Source: Lysinibacillus sp. BPa_S21 (GTDB lineage: Bacteria > Bacillota > Bacilli > Bacillales_A > Planococcaceae). From it: a DNA stretch of 64,000 nt. This document shows, piece after piece, positions 9,918-24,132 of this stretch. Below the pieces are notes generated by a model. The model was not told the origin of the DNA. It searched no databases and saw nothing but the letters and a program-made list of their open reading frames with translations. The stretch lies in NCBI RefSeq assembly GCF_023337795.1, contig NZ_JALIRS010000011.1:1-64000 (forward strand), written 5' to 3'. A program made the translations under genes and the position numbers. Within the stretch, counting starts at the first letter, position 1. Each line of letters begins with the position of its first letter.

Positions 9918-10973
9918 GTGTCAAAAGCATATGAACAAGCAGGTGTAAATATTGAAGCAGGCTACGAAGCCGTAAAACGAATGAAGTCTCACGTTGAACG
10001 AACAAACCGTCTAGGTGTGATGGGTACGTTTGGTGGTTTTGGCGGTATGTTTGACTTGTCAGAACTAAATCTTAAGGAACCTGTTCTTATTTCAGGTACA
10101 GATGGTGTTGGGACAAAGCTAAAGCTAGCGTTTATGGTGGACAAGCACGACACGATTGGTGTGGACTGTGTAGCGATGTGTGTCAATGATATCGTAGCGC
10201 AAGGTGCGGAACCATTGTACTTTTTAGATTATGTAGCCCTTGGCAAGGCAGAGCCAGCGAAAATTGAGCAAATTGTAAAGGGAGTTGCAGATGGCTGTGT
10301 GCAATCTGGTGCGGCATTAATCGGTGGAGAAACTGCAGAGATGCCTGGTCTTTACGAAGAAGATGAGTATGATTTAGCTGGTTTTGCAGTAGGAGCCTGT
10401 GAAAAATCAGCCATCGTAACAGGTGAGCAAATCGTAGAGGGTGACGTACTTGTTGGGATTGCTTCTAGTGGGGTGCATTCAAACGGGTACTCATTAGTTC
10501 GAAAAATTGTCTTTGCGGATAATCATTACGCAGTTGATTCGATTGTGGAAGGCTACGAGGATCTTGGTCCTATCGGAGAAGCCTTGTTAGTGCCAACAAA
10601 ATTATATGCAAAACCTGTACTTGCAGCTTTAAAAGCAGCAAACGTTCATGGCTGTGCACATGTAACTGGCGGCGGCTTTTATGAAAACCTACCACGTATG
10701 ATGCCTAAAGGTTTAGCAACTGAAATTGACTTAGGTTCTTGGCCGGTCTTACGCATTTTTGAGTTTTTAAAAGAAAAAGGACAGTTAGAAGACAAGGATT
10801 TATATAATGTCTTTAACATGGGTATTGGCTTCGTGTTAGCTGTACCTGCAGATGCAGTAGATAAAGTGCTTGCTACAGTAGAAGCAAATGGTGAAAAAGC
10901 ATACAAAATTGGTCGCGTTGTGAAAGGCGAGGGCGTTGTATTCAATGGCTCACATGATGGGAGTTTAGTGTAA
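9918..10973 (+). CDS. purM: AIR synthase (FGAM cyclo-ligase)
   Basis: PurM closes the imidazole ring, converting FGAM to AIR with ATP. The best start is GTG at 9918, 8 bases after AAGGAGG (9903-9909), giving 351 residues beginning [18 protein letters not shown]. The longer frame from 9879 has no ribosome-binding site. Hallmarks are [12 protein letters not shown], the [15 protein letters not shown] phosphate and ATP region, and the C-terminal [14 protein letters not shown]. The stop overlaps the purN start in TAATG. Confidence 0.96.
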   Translation: MSKAYEQAGVNIEAGYEAVKRMKSHVERTNRLGVMGTFGGFGGMFDLSELNLKEPVLISGTDGVGTKLKLAFMVDKHDTIGVDCVAMCVNDIVAQGAEPLYFLDYVALGKAEPAKIEQIVKGVADGCVQSGAALIGGETAEMPGLYEEDEYDLAGFAVGACEKSAIVTGEQIVEGDVLVGIASSGVHSNGYSLVRKIVFADNHYAVDSIVEGYEDLGPIGEALLVPTKLYAKPVLAALKAANVHGCAHVTGGGFYENLPRMMPKGLATEIDLGSWPVLRIFEFLKEKGQLEDKDLYNVFNMGIGFVLAVPADAVDKVLATVEANGEKAYKIGRVVKGEGVVFNGSHDGSLV

Positions 10974-11542
10974 TGACTGCTCCAACTAAAATTGCCGTTT
11001 TTGCTTCAGGCAGCGGCAGTAACTTTCAAGCTATTCAAGAGGCCATTGAACGTGGCGAACTACATGGAAAGATCGAACTTGTTGTGACAGACAAACCTAG
11101 CGCATTTGTAGTGACACGTGCTGAGAACTATAGTATTCCAGTGCTAGCTTTAAGTCCAAAAGAGTTTTCATCAAAGGCAGATTACGAGACTGCTATTATT
11201 GAGGCTCTTCATGAACGTCATGTAGAATGGATTGTCCTTGCAGGTTATATGCGCTTAATTAGTGAAGTATTGCTAGCGGCATACCCACAGCGCATCGTGA
11301 ATATTCACCCTTCACTATTACCGGCTTTCCCTGGTAAGGATGCCATTGGTCAAGCAATGGAACATGGCGTTAAGATAACGGGGGTAACAGTCCATTTTGT
11401 AGATGAAGGTATGGACACAGGGCCTATTATTGCCCAATCGGCAGTTCAAGTTGTTGAAGGTGACCGTGAGGCAACAGAAACGGCCATTCATAAGGAAGAG
11501 CATGAACTATATACAAAAGCTTTACAGCAATTATTAAAGTAA
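10973..11542 (+). CDS. purN: Phosphoribosylglycinamide formyltransferase
   Basis: PurN moves a formyl group from 10-formyltetrahydrofolate to GAR. The 189-residue length fits the folate-dependent enzyme. Signatures are FASGSGSNFQAI at the N-terminus, the catalytic NIHPSLLPAFPG (Asn and His) and VTVHFVDEGMDTGPIIAQ with the catalytic Asp. It begins at the TAATG overlap with purM. Downstream come a small hairpin and a 264-bp repeat before purH, the only large break in the operon. Confidence 0.97.
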   Translation: MTAPTKIAVFASGSGSNFQAIQEAIERGELHGKIELVVTDKPSAFVVTRAENYSIPVLALSPKEFSSKADYETAIIEALHERHVEWIVLAGYMRLISEVLLAAYPQRIVNIHPSLLPAFPGKDAIGQAMEHGVKITGVTVHFVDEGMDTGPIIAQSAVQVVEGDREATETAIHKEEHELYTKALQQLLK

Positions 11543-11554
11543 TTCAGTGGTGAG

Positions 11555-11588
11555 GAGTTAGGTCTTATGAAACAATACAGCCTAACTC
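11555..11588 (+). other. Small hairpin after purN
   Basis: GAGTTAGG (11555-11562) and CCTAACTC (11581-11588) form an 8-bp perfect stem with an 18-base loop. No T run follows. It could protect the 3' end of a processed purE-purN message. Confidence 0.45.
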
Positions 11589-11638
11589 TACTCTATCAAT
11601 AATAGCAAGACATATTCGTGGCAAACACGATGAAAATT

Positions 11639-11902
11639 GGTTCATCACCAAAAGTTATGGATGACTTTTGTTAAAACGTCTACTATGTAAATAAGTTGAT
11701 TGGAGTGGAGGCTGGGCGACTCCTTGGGGATTAGCGATAGGGGAACGAAGGCTAAGAGCATCACGTCCTGTGATAACGCCTTCGTGACCAACATCCTGTT
11801 GCCCCGACGCCCCCAGGAAGCTCTGCTCTGCGCGAAAGCGAAGCGTCAGCTACAAAGCGCCCAGCAGGAACGGAAATCAACCACACGTTTTAGTGATGAT
11901 TC
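11639..11902 (+). repeat. Hairpin element inside the pur operon (copy B)
   Basis: This 264-bp element begins GGTTCATCACCAAAAG and ends with the imperfect inverse of that sequence (CGTTTTAGTGATGATTC). Inside, the left arm GTTGATT...GCTGGGCG...CTTGGGG is complementary to the right arm CCCCCAGGA...GCGCCCAGC...AATCAACC. Between the arms lie one hairpin module (ACGAAGGC...GCCTTCGT, 11743-11788) and one GCGAAAGCGAAGCGTCAGC module. It ends 9 bases before the purH ribosome-binding site. A 70-codon frame across it is not a gene. No transposase is present, so it resembles a non-autonomous MITE. Confidence 0.85.
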
Positions 11903-11924
11903 TAAAAATTAGGAGGATTTTGTT

Positions 11925-13451
11925 GTGACAAAACGTGCATTAATTAGTGTTTCCAATAAAGATGGTATTTTAGAATTTGCAAAGGAACTAGTAGTATTAG
12001 GTTATGAAATTTTATCAACTGGTGGTACGAAAAAAATGTTACAAGACAATAATGTTGCCGTAACAGCAGTAGATGAAGTAACTAAATTCCCTGAAATTTT
12101 AGATGGTCGTGTAAAAACTTTAAATCCAATGATTCACGGTGGACTATTAGGAAAGTTTGACGATGCGTCTCACCAAGCGCAAATGAATGAGCATGGAATT
12201 GAGCCAATTGAGATTGTTTGTGTCAATCTTTACCCATTTGTTGAAACAATTTCAAAGCCTAATGTAACATTGGATGATGCGATCGAAAATATCGATATCG
12301 GCGGTCCAACAATGTTACGTTCTGCAGCAAAAAACCATCAATATGTAACGGTAATTGTGGACAGCAATGACTATGCGAACGTATTAGAGGAACTTAAAGC
12401 TAATGGTGCAACGACAATTGAAACACGTCGTAAGTTAGCTGCAAAGGTTTTCCGTCACACAGCTGCTTATGATTCATATATATCAAACCACTTAACAGAA
12501 GAAGAGTTCCCAGAGAGCTTAACAATGACATATGAATTAAAACAAAACTTACGCTACGGTGAAAATCCTCATCAAAAAGCAGCGTTCTATCAAAAACGTC
12601 TAGGCTCGGATTTTTCATTAGCTTATGCTACGCAATTACATGGTAAAGAATTATCATACAACAATATTCAAGATGGGAATGCAGCATTACAGATTGTCAA
12701 AGAGTTTGAGATGCCTGCAGCAGTAGCTGTAAAGCACATGAACCCTTGTGGTGTTGGAACGGGCGCAACATTAGAAGAAGCGTTTGATAAAGCATACGAA
12801 GCAGATTCAACGTCTATTTTCGGTGGCATTATTGCTTTAAATATGGAAGTAAATGCAGCAACTGCTGAAAAACTAAGCCATATCTTTTTAGAAATTATCA
12901 TTGCGCCTACTTTCTCTCAAGAAGCGCTTGATATTTTAACGAAGAAGAAAAATATTCGTTTATTAACAATTCCTTTCGAACAAGCAAAACAAGACAAATT
13001 CAATGTTGTATCAGTTGAAGGTGGACTTCTTGTACAAGAACCAGATCGCTACGGTTTTTCTAATGCAGATATTAAAGTAGTCACAGACCGTGAACCGACA
13101 GCACAGGAATGGGAGGCATTACAACTTGGCTGGGCAGTTGTGAAGCACGTTAAATCTAATGCTATCGTTGTAACAGATTCGCAAATGACTCTTGGAGTTG
13201 GAGCTGGTCAAATGAACCGTGTTGGCGCAGCTAAAATCGCCTTTGAGCAAGCTGGCGAAAAAGCACAAGGTGCAGCACTAGCATCAGATGCATTCTTCCC
13301 AATGAACGATACTGTAGAAGCAGCTGCAGCGGCAGGTATTACAGCCATTATTCAACCAGGTGGCTCTATCAGAGATCAGGATTCAATCGATAAAGCGAAT
13401 GAATACGGCATTGCGATGGTATTCACTGGCGTACGTCATTTCAAACACTAA
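11925..13451 (+). CDS. purH: AICAR transformylase / IMP cyclohydrolase
   Basis: PurH carries out the last two steps to IMP. The N-terminal cyclohydrolase domain (about residues 1-195) shows [24 protein letters not shown] and [14 protein letters not shown]; the C-terminal transformylase shows [23 protein letters not shown] and the late [15 protein letters not shown]. It is 508 residues long. The start is GTG at 11925 after AGGAGG (11911-11916). The ribosome-binding site is intact although a repeat element ends just upstream. Confidence 0.97.
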   Translation: MTKRALISVSNKDGILEFAKELVVLGYEILSTGGTKKMLQDNNVAVTAVDEVTKFPEILDGRVKTLNPMIHGGLLGKFDDASHQAQMNEHGIEPIEIVCVNLYPFVETISKPNVTLDDAIENIDIGGPTMLRSAAKNHQYVTVIVDSNDYANVLEELKANGATTIETRRKLAAKVFRHTAAYDSYISNHLTEEEFPESLTMTYELKQNLRYGENPHQKAAFYQKRLGSDFSLAYATQLHGKELSYNNIQDGNAALQIVKEFEMPAAVAVKHMNPCGVGTGATLEEAFDKAYEADSTSIFGGIIALNMEVNAATAEKLSHIFLEIIIAPTFSQEALDILTKKKNIRLLTIPFEQAKQDKFNVVSVEGGLLVQEPDRYGFSNADIKVVTDREPTAQEWEALQLGWAVVKHVKSNAIVVTDSQMTLGVGAGQMNRVGAAKIAFEQAGEKAQGAALASDAFFPMNDTVEAAAAAGITAIIQPGGSIRDQDSIDKANEYGIAMVFTGVRHFKH

Positions 13452-13464
13452 AATATCAAAAACT

Positions 13465-13492
13465 AGACCGAGATGTTGGCTCATCTCGGTCT
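13465..13492 (+). other. Hairpin between purH and purD
   Basis: AGACCGAGATG pairs perfectly with CATCTCGGTCT across a six-base loop. There is no T run, and purD follows with its own AGAGGAGG site, so read-through is expected. Confidence 0.65.
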
Positions 13493-13519
13493 TACGCACA
13501 AAGAGGAGGATTTCCTGAA

Positions 13520-14776
13520 ATGAAAGTATTAGTTATTGGAAGCGGCGGTCGTGAGCATGCTATCGCCAAACAATTTAGTATTTCACCATCTGTTCATAAA
13601 GTATTTGTAGCACCTGGTAATGATGGTATGAAGGGCGATGCGGAAATCGTTGCTATTGATACGATGGATTTTGCTGGTCTTGCACAATTTGCAAAAGAAA
13701 ATGCAATAGATTTAACATTTGTAGGGCCTGAGCAACCACTTGCTGAAGGCATAGTAGATTTCTTTACTGCTCGCGGATTACGAGCGTTTGGTCCAACAAA
13801 GATAGCAGCACAAATCGAAAGCAGTAAATCATACGCGAAAGATATTATGAATAAATATAATATCCCAACAGCGGCCCATGAAACGTTTACTGAAGCAGCC
13901 AAGGCTATAGCCTATATTAAGGAGCAAGGTGCGCCAATCGTTATCAAGGCAGATGGTTTGGCAGCTGGTAAAGGTGTAGTTGTCGCAATGACTGAAGATG
14001 AAGCGATTGAAGCTGTGGAGGATATGATTGGGAACCAACGTTTTGGTGAATCATCTTCTCGTGTTGTCATTGAAGAATTCCTGGACGGAGAAGAATTCTC
14101 CTTTATGTCCTTTGTCCATAAAGGTCAGATTTATCCAATGGTGATTGCTCAAGACCATAAGCGTGCGTATGATGGCGATAAAGGGCCAAACACAGGTGGG
14201 ATGGGAGCTTATTCGCCAGTACCTCAAATTTCTCAAGAAGTAGTGGATATTGCCTATAAGACGATTGTTGAACCCACTGTGACAGGTATGGAGGCAGATG
14301 GTGTATCGTTTACAGGGATTTTATATGCAGGATTGATATTAACAAAAAGTGGCCCAAAAGTGATTGAGTTTAATGCACGCTTTGGAGATCCAGAGACACA
14401 AGTAGTTTTACCACGAATGGCATCCGATTTTGGTGCATTTATGACAGCCTTGATGGATGAAAAGCCATTTGATTTGCAATGGTCTGAAGAAGCGATGCTT
14501 GGTGTAGTTATTGCTGCAGAAGGTTATCCAGGGGACGTTGAAAAAGGACATGCATTACCTAACTTAGAGGCTCTATCATCTTCACACGCAGTATTCCATG
14601 CAGGTACAAAACTTGTTGATAAGAAGTATGTTGGGAATGGTGGCCGAGTTTTATTAGTTGGAGCAAAGGCATCTACTTTAAAAGAAGCACAAGAAAAAGT
14701 ATACGCAGGCATTGCAACAGAAAAATGGGACAACTTCTTCTACCGTAAAGATATCGGCTGGCGTACGTTTAAGTAG
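13520..14776 (+). CDS. purD: Phosphoribosylamine-glycine ligase
   Basis: PurD adds glycine to phosphoribosylamine to give GAR. The 418-residue ATP-grasp enzyme shows VLVIGSGGREHAIA at the N-terminus, GPEQPLAEGIVD, the ATP lid IVIKADGLAAGKGVVVA, and KVIEFNARFGDPETQVVLPR that holds metal. AGAGGAGG precedes the ATG. It is the last gene of the purine operon; transcription could run on to the terminator at 15137, through the repeat copies. Confidence 0.97.
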   Translation: MKVLVIGSGGREHAIAKQFSISPSVHKVFVAPGNDGMKGDAEIVAIDTMDFAGLAQFAKENAIDLTFVGPEQPLAEGIVDFFTARGLRAFGPTKIAAQIESSKSYAKDIMNKYNIPTAAHETFTEAAKAIAYIKEQGAPIVIKADGLAAGKGVVVAMTEDEAIEAVEDMIGNQRFGESSSRVVIEEFLDGEEFSFMSFVHKGQIYPMVIAQDHKRAYDGDKGPNTGGMGAYSPVPQISQEVVDIAYKTIVEPTVTGMEADGVSFTGILYAGLILTKSGPKVIEFNARFGDPETQVVLPRMASDFGAFMTALMDEKPFDLQWSEEAMLGVVIAAEGYPGDVEKGHALPNLEALSSSHAVFHAGTKLVDKKYVGNGGRVLLVGAKASTLKEAQEKVYAGIATEKWDNFFYRKDIGWRTFK

Positions 14777-14799
14777 TAGTTGAGTAAATGTTAGACGAA

Positions 14800-14841
14800 A
14801 TTTGTTAAAATATATGCTATGTGTATAACTTGATTGAAGTA
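14800..14841 (+). repeat. Fragment of hairpin element, left end
   Basis: TTTGTTAAAATATATGCTAT and CTTGATTGAAGT resemble the left region of copy B (GTTAAAACGTCTACTATG ... GTTGATTGGAGT). It lies about 90 bases before a fuller copy, so it may be the remains of an older insertion. Confidence 0.5.
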
Positions 14842-14886
14842 CGATACGAGTGATTTATAGTAAATTTTGATCCATATTTTAATTTA

Positions 14887-15073
14887 GAGATGACCCTTTG
14901 TTAAAACGTATGCAATGCAATAGTTGATTGTAGTGGAGACTGGGCGACTCCTTGGGGATTAGCGTCACAGATGAGACCCTGGAGCGAGCAACGCGAGTGA
15001 AGCGGCTCATCGGACGCCCCCAGGAAAGCGCCCAGTCGGAACGGAAATCAACCTTACGCAATGGTGATGGTCA
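14887..15073 (+). repeat. Hairpin element (copy C)
   Basis: This copy shares both arms with copy B (GACTGGGCGACTCCTTGGGG and CCCCCAGGAAAGCGCCCAG) and ends ACGCAATGGTGATGGTCAC, whose reverse contains CCATCACC. It carries a different core: CACAGATGAGACCCTGGAGC to GCGGCTCATCGGACG, itself an inverted repeat (GATGAG / CTCAT). The left terminal repeat is truncated. No gene is present. Confidence 0.8.
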
Positions 15074-15136
15074 CTATAATTAAATATATACTTTGAAACT
15101 TCTTATTGTTTTCAAACGTATGATTTAAAAGGGTGA

Positions 15137-15175
15137 GAGCCGTCTCAATAATACAATTGAGACGGCTCCTTTGAC
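15137..15175 (+). terminator. purE operon: pur operon terminator, probably bidirectional
   Basis: GAGCCGTCTCAA and TTGAGACGGCTC form a 12-bp perfect stem with an 8-base loop. It lies between purD and the convergent gene at 15175-15627 and can end transcription from both sides, although the T run is short. Confidence 0.7.
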
Positions 15176-15627
15176 TAAGAAGGATTTTGTGCAGAACTTT
15201 TACTTTCTGAGGAATTTTGATTGGAAGTGCTGGCGTCAGATTGCTTTGATGTTGTTGCGTTTGATCCTGACGTAGTTCCAGATATAGCAGAGGAGAAATC
15301 CTTCATGAGTTTTTCGATTTGTTCAGATGACATAGAATTTTGGCCGCCGAGCATACTTTCCATAACAGAGTTGCCACTGCCACTGCTATTGCTATGGTTA
15401 TTGCTGTTATTCATACCATTCTGCATATAGGAGCTCAGTAAGGCTTTAGTTGGGCAATATTTAAAGATACCCTCAGCCATTTTCATGGCACCAAATGCAA
15501 TCATCAATCGACCTTTCGTACACTCAGGATTTCTTGAGATCTTAGCGATACCAAATGCCGTTAAACTTGCCCCCATGGCAAAACGACAAAAGGAATTTTT
15601 TTCGCTTAAATTCGTTTCTTGCATCAT
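15175..15627 (-). CDS. DUF2892-like protein with Ser/Asn-rich tail
   Basis: I choose the ATG 8 codons inside the longest frame because AAAGGAGG lies 7 bases before it; this gives 150 residues. Residues about 5-65 (NLSEKNSFCRFAMGASLTAF and the following GRLMIAFGAMKMAEG) resemble the small YgaP-like or DUF2892 membrane domain. The rest, from about residue 70, is low in complexity and rich in Ser, Asn, Gly and Thr. Function is unknown. It is convergent with the purine operon and shares its terminator. Confidence 0.65.
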   Translation of the reverse strand: MMQETNLSEKNSFCRFAMGASLTAFGIAKISRNPECTKGRLMIAFGAMKMAEGIFKYCPTKALLSSYMQNGMNNSNNHSNSSGSGNSVMESMLGGQNSMSSEQIEKLMKDFSSAISGTTSGSNATTSKQSDASTSNQNSSESKSSAQNPS

Positions 15628-15827
15628 AATATTTCCTCCTTTAGTCATTGTGGAAAAAATAAAGCGGGGTGCACTTTGCTTTATGAAAGTGCTGTGTTAC
15701 GATTGAAACAAGATGATTACATAAAGCACTAATTTTATGAAAAAAAGCGTTTATGCAGTAGTAGTATGTGATTTCAAGTAAGATTTACTCAATGAAATTT
15801 TACGTAATTTAGGAAGGGGCGAATAGA

Positions 15828-17549
15828 ATGGATCCAGTATGGAAAATTACAGAATTACGTCAGCAAATAGCTGTTATTGATGGTAAAAAAGCACCGGATA
15901 TAGTATTAAAAAATGCACGTTATTTACATAGCATGCTCAAACAGTGGATAGTAGGGAACATTTGGATTTTAGGGGATCGTATTGTCTATGCTGGTGATAG
16001 AATGCCTCCGTTATTAGATGGGACAGAGGTGGTTGATTGTACGCATAAAACAATTGTACCAGGATATATTGAGCCACATGTTCATCCGTTCCAGTTATAC
16101 CATCCGCAATCTTTTGCTGATTTTTGTGGACAGCTAGGAACGACAACGTTCATTTCAGATAATTTAAGCTTCTTTTTATCTTTAGAAAATAAGAAAGCGT
16201 TTTCAATACTAGATAATTTGAAAAAGCTGCCGTTTTCATTTTATTGGTGGGCTCGTTTTGATTCGCAAACTGAAATGGAACAGGAGGAAGAAATTTTTTC
16301 AAACACGTCCATTTTAGAATGGCTAGAACGAGATGATGTTTTACTTGGAGGCGAATTAACGGGCTGGCCAAAGTTGTTACATGGTGATGACCAAATGCTC
16401 TATCGGATGCAAATGGCTAAAATCTATGGGAAAAAAATTGAAGGGCACTTCCCTGGTGCATCCGAACGAACTTTAGCACGTATGAAGCTACTTGGTGCAG
16501 ATGGTGATCATGAAGCTATGACAGTGGAAGAAGTAGAGCGACGTATTATGCAAGGGTATGCTGTAACGCTGCGTCATTCTTCAATCCGCCCAGACTTACC
16601 ACATTTATTAAAAGGAATAGTTGAAAAAGAGCTACCGATTTTTGATCATTTAATGATGACAACAGATGGCTCAACACCTTCTTTTCATGTGGATGGTGTG
16701 ATGGATAAATGTATTCAAGTAGCATTAGATGCTGGTGTAGCACCAATAGATGCTTATCAAATGGCTTCTTATAATGTGGCACGATATTATAATATGTCCA
16801 ACTTACATGGCTTTATCGCAACGGGTCGATTTGCCTCTCTTAATATTTTACAAGATGAATGGCATCCAGTTCCTGAGAGTGTATTATCGAAGGGTGTTTG
16901 GTTAAAACGCGACGGAGAGCGAGTGCAAAGACTTGCTGAAATTGATTATTCAGCTTTCCCTGCATTTGACTTAGATTTTTCGTTAACGTCTCATGATTTT
17001 CAATTCTCCATGCCTTTTGGCATTGAAATGGTGAATGATGTTATTACGAAACCCTACAACTCATTAATTACTAGAGAAGGGCAGCTTGCAGATCATGATG
17101 AATGTTATTTAATGCTCATTAATAGAGAGGGCAATTGGCATGTTAACACGATGATTAAAGGTTTTGCTACTAGTGTTCAAGGCTTTGCCTCCTCTTATTC
17201 GAACACAGGCGATATTTTACTGATCGGAAAAAATAAAGACGATATGTTCAAAGCCTTTGAAGAAATGAAGGCAATGCGTGGTGGTATTGTCCTTGTTGAA
17301 AAAGGAGAAGTAATTACTGCAATTCCTTTAACAATTGGCGGTCTTTTATATGATGGAGATGTTAAGGAGCTAGCAGAAAAAGAGAAGTTCTTAAAACTAG
17401 CATTAGCGGATCGTGGTTACCAATTAGGGGATGCAATTTATTCACTATTATTTTTACAATCTACACATTTACCATATATCCGTATAACGCCAAAAGGGAT
17501 TTTTGATGTTATGAAGAATAAGTTATTATTACCAGCAGTGATGCGTTAG
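15828..17549 (+). CDS. yerA: Adenine deaminase-like amidohydrolase
   Basis: A 573-residue amidohydrolase related to adenine deaminase. The metal motif PGYIEPHVHPF (His84, His86) and GHFPGASERTLARM are conserved, and the C-terminal half has the adenine deaminase C-domain pattern (GDILLIGKNKDDMFKAFEEM). The order purine operon, this gene, DUF3048 lipoprotein and TrpR-like protein matches yerA-yerB-yerC of B. subtilis. The B. subtilis gene is, as I recall, a putative adenine deaminase paralogue; the true substrate is unproven. The ATG follows GGAAGGGG. Confidence 0.85.
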   Translation: MDPVWKITELRQQIAVIDGKKAPDIVLKNARYLHSMLKQWIVGNIWILGDRIVYAGDRMPPLLDGTEVVDCTHKTIVPGYIEPHVHPFQLYHPQSFADFCGQLGTTTFISDNLSFFLSLENKKAFSILDNLKKLPFSFYWWARFDSQTEMEQEEEIFSNTSILEWLERDDVLLGGELTGWPKLLHGDDQMLYRMQMAKIYGKKIEGHFPGASERTLARMKLLGADGDHEAMTVEEVERRIMQGYAVTLRHSSIRPDLPHLLKGIVEKELPIFDHLMMTTDGSTPSFHVDGVMDKCIQVALDAGVAPIDAYQMASYNVARYYNMSNLHGFIATGRFASLNILQDEWHPVPESVLSKGVWLKRDGERVQRLAEIDYSAFPAFDLDFSLTSHDFQFSMPFGIEMVNDVITKPYNSLITREGQLADHDECYLMLINREGNWHVNTMIKGFATSVQGFASSYSNTGDILLIGKNKDDMFKAFEEMKAMRGGIVLVEKGEVITAIPLTIGGLLYDGDVKELAEKEKFLKLALADRGYQLGDAIYSLLFLQSTHLPYIRITPKGIFDVMKNKLLLPAVMR

Positions 17550-17615
17550 TTGAAGTTTCCCTACCGGTATAGCCACAGAAATTACAGTTGTAATGACTAA
17601 AGGAGAGTAATGCTT

Positions 17616-18671
17616 GTGTTCAAATCAAAGAAACTATTTATCGCCATGGCTTTTAGTACCTTGTTGATAGGAGGATGTTCCAAAGATTCATCGGAAGTGA
17701 AGGAAGATGATACGACCAAGGTTGACGATGGGACTGCAATTGAAGAGCCTGTACAAGAAGGAACGAAAGTTGCTCCGTTAACAGGTGAAGCTGTGAAGGA
17801 AGAAATTACGCAACGCCCAATTATTGTTACCATTAATAATCATCCGAAAGCACGTCCGCAATCGGGAATAGAAGCGGCAGATATCATTTATGAAATGCTG
17901 GCAGAAGGCGATGTTACGCGTTTATTAGCAGTTTATCAAAGTGAGCTGCCAGAAAATATAGGGCCTGTTCGTAGTGCTCGATCTTATTTTGTTGATCTTG
18001 CGAAAGGCTTTGATGCATTTTACGTAGCACATGGCTATAGTCCAGAGGCAAAATCGATGCTTACTAATCATGTAGTCGACAATATAAATGGTATGGATTA
18101 TGATGGTACACTTTTTAAACGTTCAAAAGATCGTGTTGCTCCACATAACTCGTATATTACATCTGAAAATATAGTAGACGGAGCGAAAAAAGTGGGCGCT
18201 TCAATGAGTTACCGTGAAAAAGTACAAGAGGCTTTTTATGAACCCGATGAACGTGGTAAAATAGGCAATGAAACAAGTCGAGTTGACATTTACTACGGAA
18301 ATAGTGAGTATTTCCATAATTCGTATTTATATGATAAGCAAAGTAATCGTTATGGACGACAATCGGCTGGCGTTGACACAAAGGATATGTTAACAGGTGA
18401 CACATTATCATTTGCAAATGTTCTATTTTTTGAAATGAAACATCGAACTATTGATAATGAGGGGCGCCAAGAAATTGATTTAACTTCTGGTGGAAATGCG
18501 TATGTATTTCAAAATGGCTATATGAGGGAAGTTAAATGGGCTAATATTGATGGAATACCAATGGCTGTTGAAGAGTCTGGGGAGCTTGTGAAGCTAGTAC
18601 CCGGGAAGTCTTGGGTTAATTTCGTACCAACTTCACCAGGATTAAAAGCAATGGTGAAAACGCAGCCTTAA
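17616..18671 (+). CDS. yerB: DUF3048-domain lipoprotein
   Basis: A 351-residue exported lipoprotein. The signal peptide ends in LLIGGC, a good lipobox, so the mature protein should be lipid-anchored outside the membrane. After an acidic linker, DUF3048 follows: RPIIVTINNHPKARPQSG, ADIIYEMLAEGDVTRLLAV, GPVRSARSYFVDLAKGFDA. I prefer GTG at 17616 (about 10 bases from AGGAG at 17601) to ATG at 17610, which is too close. It lies between yerA and yerC as in B. subtilis. Molecular role is unknown. Confidence 0.88.
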   Translation: MFKSKKLFIAMAFSTLLIGGCSKDSSEVKEDDTTKVDDGTAIEEPVQEGTKVAPLTGEAVKEEITQRPIIVTINNHPKARPQSGIEAADIIYEMLAEGDVTRLLAVYQSELPENIGPVRSARSYFVDLAKGFDAFYVAHGYSPEAKSMLTNHVVDNINGMDYDGTLFKRSKDRVAPHNSYITSENIVDGAKKVGASMSYREKVQEAFYEPDERGKIGNETSRVDIYYGNSEYFHNSYLYDKQSNRYGRQSAGVDTKDMLTGDTLSFANVLFFEMKHRTIDNEGRQEIDLTSGGNAYVFQNGYMREVKWANIDGIPMAVEESGELVKLVPGKSWVNFVPTSPGLKAMVKTQP

Positions 18672-18686
18672 AGGGAGGAAAATTGC

Positions 18687-19007
18687 ATGCAAATCGAAAA
18701 AATTCGAGGGCATCAAACAGATCAATTATTTAAAGCAGTGTTAGAGCTGAAAGACATTGAAGAATGCTATAAATTTTTTGATGATTTATGTACGATTAGT
18801 GAAATTCAATCGCTGGCACAACGCTTTGAGGTTGCGCATTTATTACGTTTAAAGAAAACCTATGAATCCATTAAAAAGGAAACAGGTGCAAGTACAGCAA
18901 CTATTTCGCGTGTACGTCGTTGTTTTGATTATGGGAATGATACTTATGATGAAATGTTAGGTCGTTTGTATCCAGATGAAAAGCCGTTTCAAGCACCAAA
19001 AGAATAG
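18687..19007 (+). CDS. yerC: TrpR-like protein YerC
   Basis: A 106-residue protein with the TrpR fold of the YerC/YecD family: helix-rich LCTISEIQSLAQRFEVAHLL followed by a helix-turn-helix (TYESIKKETGASTATISRV). It should bind DNA as a dimer, but the target and ligand are unknown. AGGGAGG precedes the ATG, 15 bases after yerB. A terminator follows at 19016. Confidence 0.9.
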   Translation: MQIEKIRGHQTDQLFKAVLELKDIEECYKFFDDLCTISEIQSLAQRFEVAHLLRLKKTYESIKKETGASTATISRVRRCFDYGNDTYDEMLGRLYPDEKPFQAPKE

Positions 19008-19015
19008 TAGGTAAA

Positions 19016-19054
19016 GAGGCTGGGTAGAGGTTCTGCTCAGTCTTTTTCATTTTT
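19016..19054 (+). terminator. Terminator after yerC
   Basis: GGCTGGGTAGA and TTCTGCTCAGTC pair with several G-U bonds and are followed by T-rich sequence. It separates yerABC from pcrB. Confidence 0.75.
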
Positions 19055-19117
19055 TTGTAGACAGTCATAAGCTATACTTGTAAACGAATAGATAGAAAAT
19101 GATAGGTGGTAAAATAG

Positions 19118-19807
19118 ATGGATTATTTAGAATGGAGACATGTGTTCAAGCTAGACCCAGCTAAAGATATTTCAGATGAAGCACTAGAAAAAATTTGTGA
19201 ATCAGGTACAGATGTTATTATAGTTGGTGGAACTGACGGTGTAACTTTAGATGGTGTATTAGATTTACTTGTTCGTGTAAGACGCTTTGAAGTACCAATC
19301 GCGCTTGAAATTTCTTCGATTGATTCGGTAACACCCGGTTATGACTATTATTTCATTCCAACCGTGTTGAATAGTGATGATCCAAAGTGGATTAAAAATC
19401 TACACCACGAAGCCATTAAAGAATATGGAGATATTATGGTATGGGATGAATTAGTCGCTGAAGGTTATTGTATTTTAAATCCAAATTGTAAAGTAGCGCA
19501 AGTAACAAATGCAAAAACGGATATATCTATTGATGATGTTGTTGCCTACGCACGTATGGCTGAAAATTTCTTTAGACTACCTGTATTTTATGTCGAATAT
19601 AGCGGTACTTATGGAGATATTGAGGTTGTAAGTGCTGTTAAAAATGAACTGAAAAATACTCGACTGTTTTACGGTGGAGGTATTACATCTGCTAAGCAAG
19701 CTGCGGAAATGGCAAAATATGCAGATACAGTAGTAGTGGGTAATATTATTTACGAAGATTTAAAAGCTGCACTTGCGACTGTTAAGGCTGTAAAAAATAA
19801 TATATAA
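19118..19807 (+). CDS. pcrB: Heptaprenylglyceryl phosphate synthase
   Basis: PcrB joins heptaprenyl diphosphate to glycerol-1-phosphate, giving an archaeal-like ether lipid precursor in Bacillales. The 229-residue TIM barrel shows [42 protein letters not shown] and the phosphate-binding [14 protein letters not shown] and [11 protein letters not shown] loops. AGGTGG precedes the ATG. It directly precedes pcrA, as in Bacillus. Confidence 0.94.
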   Translation: MDYLEWRHVFKLDPAKDISDEALEKICESGTDVIIVGGTDGVTLDGVLDLLVRVRRFEVPIALEISSIDSVTPGYDYYFIPTVLNSDDPKWIKNLHHEAIKEYGDIMVWDELVAEGYCILNPNCKVAQVTNAKTDISIDDVVAYARMAENFFRLPVFYVEYSGTYGDIEVVSAVKNELKNTRLFYGGGITSAKQAAEMAKYADTVVVGNIIYEDLKAALATVKAVKNNI

Positions 19808-19846
19808 TAAATCATATAAGAACAAATGTTTGTAAGGCGGTGCGAA

Positions 19847-24120
<4,274 letters not shown>

Positions 24121-24132
24121 TGAAAAATATAA

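Noticed and set aside
11700-11912. 70-codon gene between purN and purH
   Set aside because: It lies wholly in a hairpin element that also occurs at other loci with the frame broken.
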